From Flavobacteriales bacterium (GTDB taxonomy: Bacteria > Bacteroidota > Bacteroidia > Flavobacteriales_F > PHOS-HE28): 64,000 bases of DNA. The stretch spans positions 243,069-307,068 of the forward strand of contig JACJZI010000006.1 of NCBI GenBank assembly GCA_020635655.1, written 5' to 3'. The notes below the pieces were generated by a model, which was not told the DNA's origin, did no database searches, and saw nothing but the letters and a program-made list of their open reading frames with translations. The position numbers were made by a program, and so were the translations under genes. Of the stretch, positions 12,539 to 20,523 are shown piece after piece. Position 1 is the stretch's first letter; the number at the start of each line of letters is the position of its first letter.

Positions 12539-13861
12539 GTGCTCGGTGCACTGCTGGCCATCGGTTATCTGGCGCTCGCCATGCTCCTCGTGCACCGATG
12601 GAACTTCTTCGACCTGACCGGGATCGGCAGACGCCCCTCGGCGATCCTGCTTTTGGTCAAGCTTTGCGCGAGCGGTGCGATGTGGTGGACCTATACCTAC
12701 CACTATCCCGATCGGCGAACGGCCGATCTGTTCAAGTACTTCGATGACAGTGCCGCCATGTTCAGCGCCCTCCCGGACACACCGGAGGACTATGTGCGCA
12801 TGATGACCGGCATCGGGAACGATTCCGAACACTTCTCGAACACGTACTACCGCCACATGAACAGTTGGTTCCGGGAATACGAAGGAAATCTCTACAACGA
12901 CTCGCACACGATGATCCGGTTCAACGCCTTCGTGCGGTTGTTCTCCTTTGGCCACTTCCCGGTACACATGGTGGTGGCCGCATTCCTTGGCCTGGTCGGG
13001 TTGACGGCCCTCCTGCGGGCTTTCCTCCCTTTCTTCCCGGGTCAGGAGCGAACGCTCTTCCTGCTGGTGCATGGCACGCCCACGGTCCTGTTCTGGGGAA
13101 GTGGCGTGATCAAGGAAAGCCTCCTCTTCTTCGGCATCGGCCTGCTGCTCTGGCAGGTGTTGCGTTGGTGGAGAGGCCGATACCGACCGACGGACGTTGG
13201 ATTGGTGCTCTTCTCCGTCGCCTTGCTCTTCTTCCTGAAATTCTACGTGCTCTTGAGCATGGTGCCGGGCCTGGTCGCGCTGATCTGGTGCTTGAAGCGC
13301 CCACGACGCGTGCTGTTCAAGTTCGCGATCGTGACCATCATTTTCATCCTGGTCGGGCTGAACGTGCAGCACGTGGCACCCGATCTCAACGTACTGGAGA
13401 CCATCTATTGGAAGCACGAGGATTTCATCGGTCTGGCCACCTCGGTGTCGAGCGGGAGCTATGTGCCACCACCGGATCTGGGACCGAGCCTGTCCAGTTT
13501 CCTGCGCTATGCACCCTATGCGCTGTACATCACCTTCCTGGGACCACTGACCCATCCGAGCGGTGGTGCATTGGGATGGACCGCAGCCGCGGAGAACCTG
13601 TTCCTCTTCGTGCTGATCGGCCTGCTGTTGGTCCATCGTCGTCGACAGTTCAGTGCGACGGATAGGGCGCTCCTGTTGTTCCTGATCAGCTACGTCCTTC
13701 TCCTGGGACTGGTGATCGGATACACGACTCCCGTCATGGGCGCACTGGTCCGCTACCGCACGCCCATGGTCCCGTTCTTGCTCATGGCGGCTCTGCTGAT
13801 GCATGACCCGGAACGACGGCTCGTTCGCACGGTCCCGATCCTATTCCCACGACCTCGATGA
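12539..13861 (+). CDS. Polytopic membrane protein of unknown function
   Basis: A 440-residue protein with a GTG start and around nine to ten predicted hydrophobic helices (for example near residues 2-18, 138-158, 180-205, 220-245, 258-275 and 365-395). A long extramembrane loop follows the first helices (about 45-130, with many Tyr, His and Asp). The shape recalls GT-C-type glycosyltransferases or polymer ligases, but I see no diagnostic motif, so no function is assigned. Its last four bases (ATGA) contain the start of the amidohydrolase gene, so the two are translationally coupled. The upstream TAACTTCC is a weak -7 candidate. Confidence 0.8.
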   Translation: MLGALLAIGYLALAMLLVHRWNFFDLTGIGRRPSAILLLVKLCASGAMWWTYTYHYPDRRTADLFKYFDDSAAMFSALPDTPEDYVRMMTGIGNDSEHFSNTYYRHMNSWFREYEGNLYNDSHTMIRFNAFVRLFSFGHFPVHMVVAAFLGLVGLTALLRAFLPFFPGQERTLFLLVHGTPTVLFWGSGVIKESLLFFGIGLLLWQVLRWWRGRYRPTDVGLVLFSVALLFFLKFYVLLSMVPGLVALIWCLKRPRRVLFKFAIVTIIFILVGLNVQHVAPDLNVLETIYWKHEDFIGLATSVSSGSYVPPPDLGPSLSSFLRYAPYALYITFLGPLTHPSGGALGWTAAAENLFLFVLIGLLLVHRRRQFSATDRALLLFLISYVLLLGLVIGYTTPVMGALVRYRTPMVPFLLMAALLMHDPERRLVRTVPILFPRPR

Positions 13862-15492
13862 ACCGATCCACGCCATTCGTGCTCCTCATCCCCTTTGCCC
13901 TGGTCCGATGTGCATTCCAGGACCAACACGTCGATCTGATAATCCACAATGGCAGGATCCATACGATGGACGAGTCCAACAGCACCGTGGAGGCCATGGC
14001 GGTCAGGGACGGCCGTATCGTGGAATTGGGACCGGAACGGCAGATCATGAACCGGTATCGCGCGGACCTCGTGGTCGATCTGGCAGGAAAACCGGTATTC
14101 CCTGGGTTCATCGATGGGCATTGCCACTTCCTGGGTTATGGTCTGAACAAGCAGAAGGTCGACCTTGTGGGCACGAACAGCTGGGACGAGGTCCTGCAAC
14201 GCACCGAAGCGTTCGCCAAGGCATATCCCGACAAGGAATGGATCCTGGGCCGTGGCTGGGACCAGAATGACTGGCCCGAGGCGCAGGAACCGGAGAATTC
14301 CCGGTTGAATGAACTGTTCCCTGACAAACCCGTGCTGTTGCAACGCATCGATGGTCATGCTGCGGTGGTGAACCAGGCGGCGTTGGACCGGGCGGAACTC
14401 GATCCCGATACTTCGATCGAGGGTGGCATGTTGGTGAAGGTCAACGGACGATCCACGGGGTTGCTCGTGGACAATGCGGTCGCGGTCTTCCAAAAGGTGC
14501 TTGAACAAGCGGACGTAAAGACCAAGCGTCAGGCGCTCCTGGATGCACAGGCGGACTGTCTTGCCAAAGGATTGACCATGGTGGTGGTCGCCGGTTCGGA
14601 CACCGCTTCGCTCGATCTGATGCGCAGTATGGAGGCCGATGGTGGATTGAAGATCCGGATCTATGCGATGGGACGTGATGATGAAGCGAGCCTCGCGCAT
14701 TTCGCGCGATCAGGGCCCATTCTCGAAGACCGTTTCATCGTTCGCGCGATCAAGGCCTATGCGGATGGTGCATTGGGCTCGCGCGGGGCGCTGTTGAAAC
14801 AGCCCTATTCGGACCGGTCGGACCTGATCGGACTGCAATTGGCCCCGTGGTCGCATTACGAAGAGGTTGCCCGATGGTGCAAGGCCCATGGCTTCCAGAT
14901 GGCCACACATTGCATCGGAGACTCGGCCAATGCAATGCTCCTGCGTATCTACGGCGAGATCCTTGGCGGAACGAACGATCTGCGCTGGCGGATCGAGCAC
15001 GCCCAGGTGGTGGATCCGAAGGACCGTGACCTGTTCGGCAGATACAGCATCATCCCGAGCGTGCAACCCACCCACGCCACGAGCGACGCACCATGGGCGG
15101 AGGATCGACTTGGACCGGCACGGATCGATGCAGGATATGCCTATGCGAGCCTGTTGGAGCAACTGGGGCTCCTGGCGCTCGGGACGGACTTTCCCGTCGA
15201 GCCGATCGACCCCTTGGGCACCTTCCGATCGGCGGTGTTCCGCATCGACCCCGACGGTCGACCCATTGGGGGCTACCGCATGAACGAAGCCCTGACCGAA
15301 CTGCAAACATTGCGCGGAATGACGATCTGGAACGCCATCGCCACGTTCACGGAACAAGATCTGGGATCATTGGAGGTCGGCAAATGGGCGGACCTCGTCG
15401 TGCTGGACCATGACCTTTTCGGAACGACACCCGAAGACCTCAAGCGCACGCACGTGACCGCTTCGTTCATCGCAGGTGAACAGGTGAAATGA
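13858..15492 (+). CDS. Amidohydrolase family protein (YtcJ-like)
   Basis: A 544-residue metal-dependent hydrolase of the Amidohydro_3 / YtcJ group, with substrate unknown. The metal-site motif GFIDGHCHF is near residues 82-90. Later motifs are YADGALGSRGA, ATHCIGDSA, RIEHAQVVDPKD and LGTDFPVEPIDPLGTF, the full signature of this group. The N-terminus (LLIPFALVRC) is hydrophobic and may be a signal sequence, but the residue before the cysteine is Arg, which does not fit a lipobox. It overlaps the upstream membrane protein gene by 4 bp. A strong hairpin follows the stop codon. Confidence 0.9.
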   Translation: MNRSTPFVLLIPFALVRCAFQDQHVDLIIHNGRIHTMDESNSTVEAMAVRDGRIVELGPERQIMNRYRADLVVDLAGKPVFPGFIDGHCHFLGYGLNKQKVDLVGTNSWDEVLQRTEAFAKAYPDKEWILGRGWDQNDWPEAQEPENSRLNELFPDKPVLLQRIDGHAAVVNQAALDRAELDPDTSIEGGMLVKVNGRSTGLLVDNAVAVFQKVLEQADVKTKRQALLDAQADCLAKGLTMVVVAGSDTASLDLMRSMEADGGLKIRIYAMGRDDEASLAHFARSGPILEDRFIVRAIKAYADGALGSRGALLKQPYSDRSDLIGLQLAPWSHYEEVARWCKAHGFQMATHCIGDSANAMLLRIYGEILGGTNDLRWRIEHAQVVDPKDRDLFGRYSIIPSVQPTHATSDAPWAEDRLGPARIDAGYAYASLLEQLGLLALGTDFPVEPIDPLGTFRSAVFRIDPDGRPIGGYRMNEALTELQTLRGMTIWNAIATFTEQDLGSLEVGKWADLVVLDHDLFGTTPEDLKRTHVTASFIAGEQVK

Positions 15493-15493
15493 G

Positions 15494-15518
15494 GAAGGGC
15501 CGCACATGGCGGCCCTTC
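15494..15518. terminator. Bidirectional hairpin between amidohydrolase and T9SS gene 1
   Basis: GAAGGGCCGC pairs with GCGGCCCTTC over a short ACATG-type loop. It starts 2 bp after the amidohydrolase stop and lies 22 bp past the end of the converging T9SS gene. There is no long T-tract on either side. Confidence 0.65.
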
Positions 15519-15540
15519 GACGGATCGGGAAGTTCGCTGG

Positions 15541-16407
15541 TCAACCCACCTTCGTGACCTTCTGGTGCACGACGCGCTTTCCACTGCGCAGGGACACGAA
15601 GTACGTACCCGCAGGAAGTGCGGAGAGGTCCAGGTCCAACGTCCGGGTGCCGGCCGAGGTGGCGGTCTCTCGTTGGACCATCACCTGACCCATACCATTG
15701 ACCACTTGCACCGAGACCCGGCCCTCCTGGGCGGTCGTGATGCGGACCGTGGCCATGTTCTGCACCGGATCGGGGAAGACCTCCAGGCCGAGCGGTGACG
15801 GGGTGTTGGCGATCCCAGTGGCCTCACCTGCCCCCGCCGCGATCCCCATGTCCGGGGTCTGCTCATAGGCATAGCCCAGTACAGTGACCTGCTCGGCCAC
15901 GGCGCCCACTTGCAAGTGCACCCAGGCATAGTGCGTGCTTCCACCACCATCGGTGAACCGGCAACCCAGGTAACCATCCTGCCCGAACCAGGGACCGAAG
16001 GACCCTGCGCTCGAACTTGTGAAAATGCGATAAGCCAGCGTACCGAAGCCCACGCTGTCCTGCCATCCGGGATTGGACGGATCGATGGCGCCTCCGGCGG
16101 CGATCACGTTGGCATAGACATAGCTGTTGCTCGTAAATCCGTCGATATTGCCTTGCACGGCACCGATGTCATACATCACACCGGATGAGGAGGTATGGAT
16201 GTGAACGACGGTCACATCGATATTCCCATCCATGTCAAAATCGATGTCCAACTGGCTGCCGATCAGTGCCATGTCCGGATCGACGTCCGTGTAGATCACC
16301 TGGCCATCCACCTTGGCGCCAACGGCCAGGAACGCAGCCGCCATGCCCGAATAGGCCATCCATTCGGGTTTCAGGTCCTTCGGATGTGGGGTAATGTTCT
16401 TGCTCAT
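15541..16407 (-). CDS. T9SS-exported protein, paralog 1
   Basis: A 288-residue secreted protein. The N-terminus contains the conserved block MAYSGMAAAFLAVGA followed by DGQVIYTDVDPD, a hydrophobic export region without a classic start. The middle (about 45-195) is a beta-rich domain with FDMDGNIDV and GYLGCRF. The last 80 residues form a T9SS type A sorting domain (PDPVQNMATVRI, GMGQVMVQ, LPAGTYFVSL, final KVTKV). It is very similar in plan and identical in length to the next gene upstream (paralog 2). It has its own -33/-7 promoter. Function is unknown; cell-surface or secreted location is likely. Confidence 0.88.
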   Translation of the reverse strand: MSKNITPHPKDLKPEWMAYSGMAAAFLAVGAKVDGQVIYTDVDPDMALIGSQLDIDFDMDGNIDVTVVHIHTSSSGVMYDIGAVQGNIDGFTSNSYVYANVIAAGGAIDPSNPGWQDSVGFGTLAYRIFTSSSAGSFGPWFGQDGYLGCRFTDGGGSTHYAWVHLQVGAVAEQVTVLGYAYEQTPDMGIAAGAGEATGIANTPSPLGLEVFPDPVQNMATVRITTAQEGRVSVQVVNGMGQVMVQRETATSAGTRTLDLDLSALPAGTYFVSLRSGKRVVHQKVTKVG

Positions 16408-16442
16408 GCGAGGGGTGTGTTTGGGTTGACTCCTTCAAGGAT

Positions 16443-16473
16443 CCAAGATAGCAGAACACCCGCAATGGACCAA
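16443..16473 (-). promoter_or_regulatory. Promoter of T9SS paralog 1
   Basis: The minus strand has TTG (16471-16473), a 20-nt spacer and TATCTTGG (16443-16450), a one-mismatch TAnnTTTG. The start codon is 35 nt downstream. Confidence 0.65.
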
Positions 16474-16556
16474 CTGGATGCCCTTTGGTCGACCTTGGGA
16501 AAGCGCATGCAGGGTTCCGCAGTTGTCCTGGTCCCACGGCTCCGGGATGGTCGGGA

Positions 16557-16590
16557 ATGAAGAAGGACCGCGATCGCGGTCCTTCTTCAT
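16557..16590. terminator. 34-bp perfect palindrome after T9SS paralog 2
   Basis: All 17 base pairs match with no loop base. The outer arm is ATGAAGAAGGACCGCGA and the centre is GCGATCGC. It lies 17 bp past the stop of paralog 2 and upstream of the promoter of paralog 1. It would form a long RNA hairpin or a DNA cruciform. A terminator is the simplest reading, although no T-tract follows. Confidence 0.65.
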
Positions 16591-16607
16591 GGGTCGCTGC
16601 AGGTCCG

Positions 16608-17474
16608 TCAGGCGATCTTGACGATCTTCTGCCGATGCTCTTTCCCGCCGTTGCGCACGGTCATGAAATACGTCCCCGCGGGAAGGTCGGACAGATCGAG
16701 CTGGAAAGTACCTGATGTGGCATTCACGGAAAGGTCCTTCTGCACCAGGACCTGTCCCATGCTGTTCATCACACGCACGGTCGCTTCACCATCGGTTCCA
16801 CTGGGAAAGGTGATCTCCGCGATGTCACGGACAGGGTTCGGGTAGAAACGCACACCGAGCGGAGAGGGCCGCTGGCCCACGCCCACTGTTCCCATGTCGC
16901 CCGCCGCGATCGCCATGCCCGGGATCTGCTCATAGGCATAATCAATGACCGTGACCTGTTGGGCACTTCCACCTACCTGGAGGTAGACCCATGCATAGAG
17001 CGTATCTCCATTGGTATTGGTGAACCGACACCCCAGATAGCCGAACTGACCGACCCAGTCGCCGCCCTGGTACACGTTGCTGCTCAGGACCGCGTTCCAA
17101 GCCAAATATCCAGTGCTGACGCTGTTCTGCCATCCCGGGTCCGTGGGCCCGATGGGCGAGCCGTTCGGTACCACGCTGGGGTAGACGAACCCGTTGGTGG
17201 TCCCTCCAAGTACGTTACCAGCCACGATGCCCAGATCGTAGACAAGGCCCCCGGAGGTGGACACATGGACCTGACCGATGACCACGTCCACGTTACCGTC
17301 CATGTCGAAGTCGATCTCCATCTGCTCATTGGTCAGCACCGAATCGGGGTCCACGTCCGTATAGACGATCTGTCCATCGGCGCTCGCGCCCATCGCCAGG
17401 AAGGCCGCGGCCATACCGGGGTAGGCCATGCGGTCCGTTCCACGCATCGACTTGCGGGTAATTTGTTTGCTCAT
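16608..17474 (-). CDS. T9SS-exported protein, paralog 2
   Basis: A 288-residue paralog of the gene at 15541-16407, with the same order of parts: MAYPGMAAAFLAMGA, DGQIVYTDVDPD, FDMDGNVDVVIG, GYLGCRF, YAYEQIPGMAIAAG and a type A sorting domain (NPVRDIAEITFP, NSMGQVLVQKDL, LPAGTYFMTVRNG). ATG 17474 was chosen over an in-frame start at 17543 because it gives the same N-terminus (MSKQIT versus MSKNIT) and the same length as the paralog. A -7-like element (TACATTCG, 17508-17515) lies just upstream. Probably secreted; role unknown. Confidence 0.88.
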   Translation of the reverse strand: MSKQITRKSMRGTDRMAYPGMAAAFLAMGASADGQIVYTDVDPDSVLTNEQMEIDFDMDGNVDVVIGQVHVSTSGGLVYDLGIVAGNVLGGTTNGFVYPSVVPNGSPIGPTDPGWQNSVSTGYLAWNAVLSSNVYQGGDWVGQFGYLGCRFTNTNGDTLYAWVYLQVGGSAQQVTVIDYAYEQIPGMAIAAGDMGTVGVGQRPSPLGVRFYPNPVRDIAEITFPSGTDGEATVRVMNSMGQVLVQKDLSVNATSGTFQLDLSDLPAGTYFMTVRNGGKEHRQKIVKIA

Positions 17475-17507
17475 GTGCTCGAAATGATTTTGGTTCCAAC
17501 GATGGGC

Positions 17508-17515
17508 CGAATGTA
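17508..17515 (-). promoter_or_regulatory. Candidate -7 element of T9SS paralog 2
   Basis: The minus strand reads TACATTCG, one mismatch to TAnnTTTG, 33 nt before the start codon. No -33 TTG at the usual spacing was found. Confidence 0.45.
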
Positions 17516-17578
17516 ATGCCGAGCAGCAAGGGCCGATCCACATGATCCGCGGTCGGTATCCTCAACCCGCTTTTGATA

Positions 17579-20224
17579 TCATTCCGGCCGGGCATCCGCG
17601 TGACTGCGATGCAGGGCGGGATCCACCACGGAGACCATCACGTCAACGTCCAGCTCACCGCCGAGGAAGGCATTCACCTTTTCCATGGCCTCCCTTGGAG
17701 AGCCGATCACCTCAGCGAAGGGGATGCGGATCATTTCAACGGTCGGGTTCCTGGCCTCCCACTCATGAACACTTTCCAATTGCTTGCGGAAGGATCCGCT
17801 CAGCCCGACCCGGTAGGCACCTTGCCGATCCGGCTTCCGGGACCGGTCGATCATCCTGTTCTGTGAGAGCAGTACCTCGTCCAGGTCGCGTTCCATGAAG
17901 ATGACCCGATAGCGGTAGCGCGGTGGCAGAAAGGCGAGCAAGGGAGCGACCACTTTCACCACTTTGCCACGTGCTTGACGGATGAACGCGTTGTCGGTCG
18001 CCAGAGATCGCACGGAGCGGTGCTCGAAATAACCTTTGGGATTGTTCTCGTCCGGCTTGCGTTCGCCGTCGGTGAAGGCCTCCATGCCGCCGGCCACCAG
18101 GGATTGCATCATCAGCGAGGTACCGGAACGCGGAAGTCCGCTCACGACCGTGATGATGTCACCGCTCGTCATGGAACGCACCTCCTCCATCAGGGCATCC
18201 GCGCGTTCGGGGGTACCGAGCTCGTTCTTGTAGATGTTCGCCAGGCGCAAGCGCGCGCGATTGAGCCCGGGCGCCATGCGCAGGGCCACCAGAAAGGCCT
18301 GCTCCGCTTCAGGGATGTGACCAAGCCGCCAATAGGTCTCCCCCAGATGATAGTGGATCAGGGGGAGGTCGAATCGCAGGGCCACGGCCTGGTGCAGCAT
18401 GTCCATGGCATCCTCGGTCCTGTCCATCTTCAACAGGCACACGCCCGCTCCGTGGTAGGCCGCCGCGGACCTGGGATCATTCCCGATGGCGCGCTCGAAT
18501 GCCGCAAGCGCTTCGTTCCAGCGACCGAGCTTCAGCAACGCATCACCCATTCGTACCTGAAGCTTCCGGGCATCGACGCGCGGATCATTGACCAGCCGCT
18601 CCAGCACTGTCAACGCCTGCCGCGCATCGCCTTCCTTCAGCAGGATATTGATCTCGAGCAGCCTCAGTGTATTCGGCTCGCGATAGGCACCGATGTCCCT
18701 GCCATCCACCTTCTCCATTTCCTCCTTCCGCCTGGCGTCGTACGCCTTCCGGCCCGCCTCACGCACCACGTCGAGCACTGTGCGTGCCTCCTTGGCCTGG
18801 TCCATGGCGAGCAAGGCGCGGACCAGTTCGCGACCGTATCGTTCCATCTCCGGTGCCTCCTCCACCAATTTACGCAGCTCCTCCGCCGCCTCATGGATAC
18901 GACCGCCGTCCAGATATGCCTTGGAAAGGAAGAAGCGGTTCTCCCGGATGGTACGGAGGCTTGCCAATTCCGGATCGTTACCGGGATCATCGATGTAGCC
19001 GAGCTCCACGAGCTGTTGGAGGGAGCCCTTGTCCATATCCGAGAAGACCTCCTCGCCCTGCCGTTTCGCGTGCATGCCGCATTCGCCGGGCACCTGCTCC
19101 CAGCTTTCGATCACCTCCGGCTCCGGGCGTTCCTCGAAGATGTCCAACAGGGGTTTGCCATCCATATCCCTGGCCACTGGCGCCCCGAACAGGGTGAGGA
19201 TAGTTGGTGTGATGTCCAGGAGCCCGGCGCCATGGATGAGCGCATCCTTCTTGATCCCCGGGCCCATCGCACAGAAGATCCCGAAAGGACTATGCTCGCG
19301 TGCCGGCGCCGCGGGTTCACGCGGCAGGGCACGCGGACGCAAATGATCGGGATGGAAGCCGTGATCGGAAATGAGCATGACCGTGGTTCCCGGTCCGGCC
19401 AGTTCGAGCAGCCGACCGAGCATCATGTCGTGGTACCGGTATCCGGAAGTGATCACCTCCTTGAACAGCTCGAACTTGTCCTCCGGGATGAAGTCCCTCC
19501 TGGGTGGATGGTACTTCATGAATCCATGCGCGAAATGGTCGATCGCATCATAATAGACGCACATCATGTCCCAGGGCTCGTGCTCAAGCATGTAGGTGGC
19601 CGCTGCATGGACCGTGGAACAGTCCGCGATGATCCGGGCCAACGACTCCAGGCTGCGGTCCTTGGACTGGTCCATCCGGGCAAAACCGGGCACGAACGGC
19701 GCGATATGCGCCCCTGTGAGCTCGGCCGGATGGATGCGCATGCCCGCGAACAGTTCGGACTTGTCCGAAGGGTGCACGGTGCCTTCCCGCATGGGCCAGG
19801 GTTCGGTGATCGGTCGATCGGCCCGTTGATAGAAGTTGGAGACCATGATCCCGTTGATCGGTTCAGCGGGATGGCTGGGCCACCAACCGATCACATTGGA
19901 GCGCTTCCCCTCCTGCATCAGGATGTTCCAGATCGCCTTCACCTTCCGGTGCACGTTGGTGACAGGGCGGATGGTCTTTCCATCAGCGGCCACCTCCGTG
20001 AAGCCGAGCACTCCGTGCTTGTACGGGCGTTTTCCTGTGGCGATCGAGGTCCACAACATGGGCGATAGCGGGGGGTCCAACGTGGCCAGGCTTCCCCGGA
20101 CCCCTTCATTCACCATGCGTTCCAGGTTCGGCATCAGTCCCTGGTCCATCAAAGGATCGATCGCCTTCCAGTCGGCGGCGTCCCAGCCGATCAGGAGCAA
20201 CTTGCGGTCCGGTCCCTGGCTCAT
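17579..20224 (-). CDS. Alkaline-phosphatase-superfamily / TPR / sulfotransferase fusion protein
   Basis: An 881-residue cytoplasmic protein (no signal peptide) in three parts. Residues 5-365 are a type I phosphodiesterase-like alkaline phosphatase domain, with metal and active-site motifs GWDAADW (13-19), LWTSIATGKRP (57-66), DAIDHFAHGF (226-235), SDHGF (286-290) and HGAG (331-334). Residues about 430-680 are helical TPR-type repeats (for example AAAYHGAGVCLLKMDRTEDA). Residues about 690-865 are a sulfotransferase domain with the PAPS-binding loop VVSGLPRSGTS (693-703). I chose ATG 20224 because it forms an ATGA overlap with the stop of the small upstream gene; an in-frame start at 20275 would lie inside that gene. 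Substrates of either enzyme domain are unknown. Confidence 0.85.
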   Translation of the reverse strand: MSQGPDRKLLLIGWDAADWKAIDPLMDQGLMPNLERMVNEGVRGSLATLDPPLSPMLWTSIATGKRPYKHGVLGFTEVAADGKTIRPVTNVHRKVKAIWNILMQEGKRSNVIGWWPSHPAEPINGIMVSNFYQRADRPITEPWPMREGTVHPSDKSELFAGMRIHPAELTGAHIAPFVPGFARMDQSKDRSLESLARIIADCSTVHAAATYMLEHEPWDMMCVYYDAIDHFAHGFMKYHPPRRDFIPEDKFELFKEVITSGYRYHDMMLGRLLELAGPGTTVMLISDHGFHPDHLRPRALPREPAAPAREHSPFGIFCAMGPGIKKDALIHGAGLLDITPTILTLFGAPVARDMDGKPLLDIFEERPEPEVIESWEQVPGECGMHAKRQGEEVFSDMDKGSLQQLVELGYIDDPGNDPELASLRTIRENRFFLSKAYLDGGRIHEAAEELRKLVEEAPEMERYGRELVRALLAMDQAKEARTVLDVVREAGRKAYDARRKEEMEKVDGRDIGAYREPNTLRLLEINILLKEGDARQALTVLERLVNDPRVDARKLQVRMGDALLKLGRWNEALAAFERAIGNDPRSAAAYHGAGVCLLKMDRTEDAMDMLHQAVALRFDLPLIHYHLGETYWRLGHIPEAEQAFLVALRMAPGLNRARLRLANIYKNELGTPERADALMEEVRSMTSGDIITVVSGLPRSGTSLMMQSLVAGGMEAFTDGERKPDENNPKGYFEHRSVRSLATDNAFIRQARGKVVKVVAPLLAFLPPRYRYRVIFMERDLDEVLLSQNRMIDRSRKPDRQGAYRVGLSGSFRKQLESVHEWEARNPTVEMIRIPFAEVIGSPREAMEKVNAFLGGELDVDVMVSVVDPALHRSHADARPE

Positions 20225-20406
20225 TTGCCCTGCTTCTTGTGATCTTCTGCGGTCCGTATACGCGCCGCGCGCCATGCCATGAGTCCCTTGTATCCAAGAG
20301 CGAGCAACGCCAGCGACCCCTCCACGGGAACCTGGTAGGGCGTGCCGTCCGCATTCTTGATGGTCAGGTCCTCGGGCCGCATGGCCTGGTCCTTCTTCTT
20401 ATCCAT
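20221..20406 (-). CDS. Small conserved-looking protein coupled to the fusion gene
   Basis: A 61-residue protein (MDKKKDQAMRPEDLTIKNAD at the start, a short hydrophobic stretch SLALLALGYKGLMAW near 33-47, a basic end RTAEDHKKQGK). Its stop overlaps the start of the 881-residue fusion gene as ATGA. The frame can be extended 7 codons to a TTG at 20427, but that TTG is part of the -7 element TAACTTGG, so ATG 20406 is preferred. I do not recognise a family. Tight coupling suggests a partner or regulator of the fusion protein. Confidence 0.7.
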   Translation of the reverse strand: MDKKKDQAMRPEDLTIKNADGTPYQVPVEGSLALLALGYKGLMAWRAARIRTAEDHKKQGK

Positions 20407-20423
20407 GCCGATCAGCTGTGCGG

Positions 20424-20431
20424 CCAAGTTA
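20424..20431 (-). promoter_or_regulatory. -7 element of the small-gene / fusion-gene operon
   Basis: The minus strand reads TAACTTGG, a one-mismatch TAnnTTTG and the same variant type as upstream of T9SS paralog 1. The preferred start codon is 17 nt downstream. Confidence 0.5.
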
Positions 20432-20523
20432 GCGCGATCGACCTGCTGCCCTTACCGGACCACCCCCACGCCACATCATGGGACCGAGGTCCCACGGAGC
20501 TCGAACATCAAGGGTCGGTGGCG

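Noticed and set aside
12083..13804. A 573-codon minus-strand frame opposite the polytopic membrane protein
   Set aside because: It runs across purL and an unrelated gene, is extremely rich in His, Gln and Glu, and has no start signal; an antisense shadow.
16570..16577. GCGATCGC at the palindrome centre as a HIP1 repeat
   Set aside because: HIP1 is a repeated motif of cyanobacteria; here it is a single copy explained by the palindrome.
17975..20068. A 697-codon plus-strand frame opposite the fusion gene
   Set aside because: Shadow of the minus-strand gene; the latter has clear domains and motifs.
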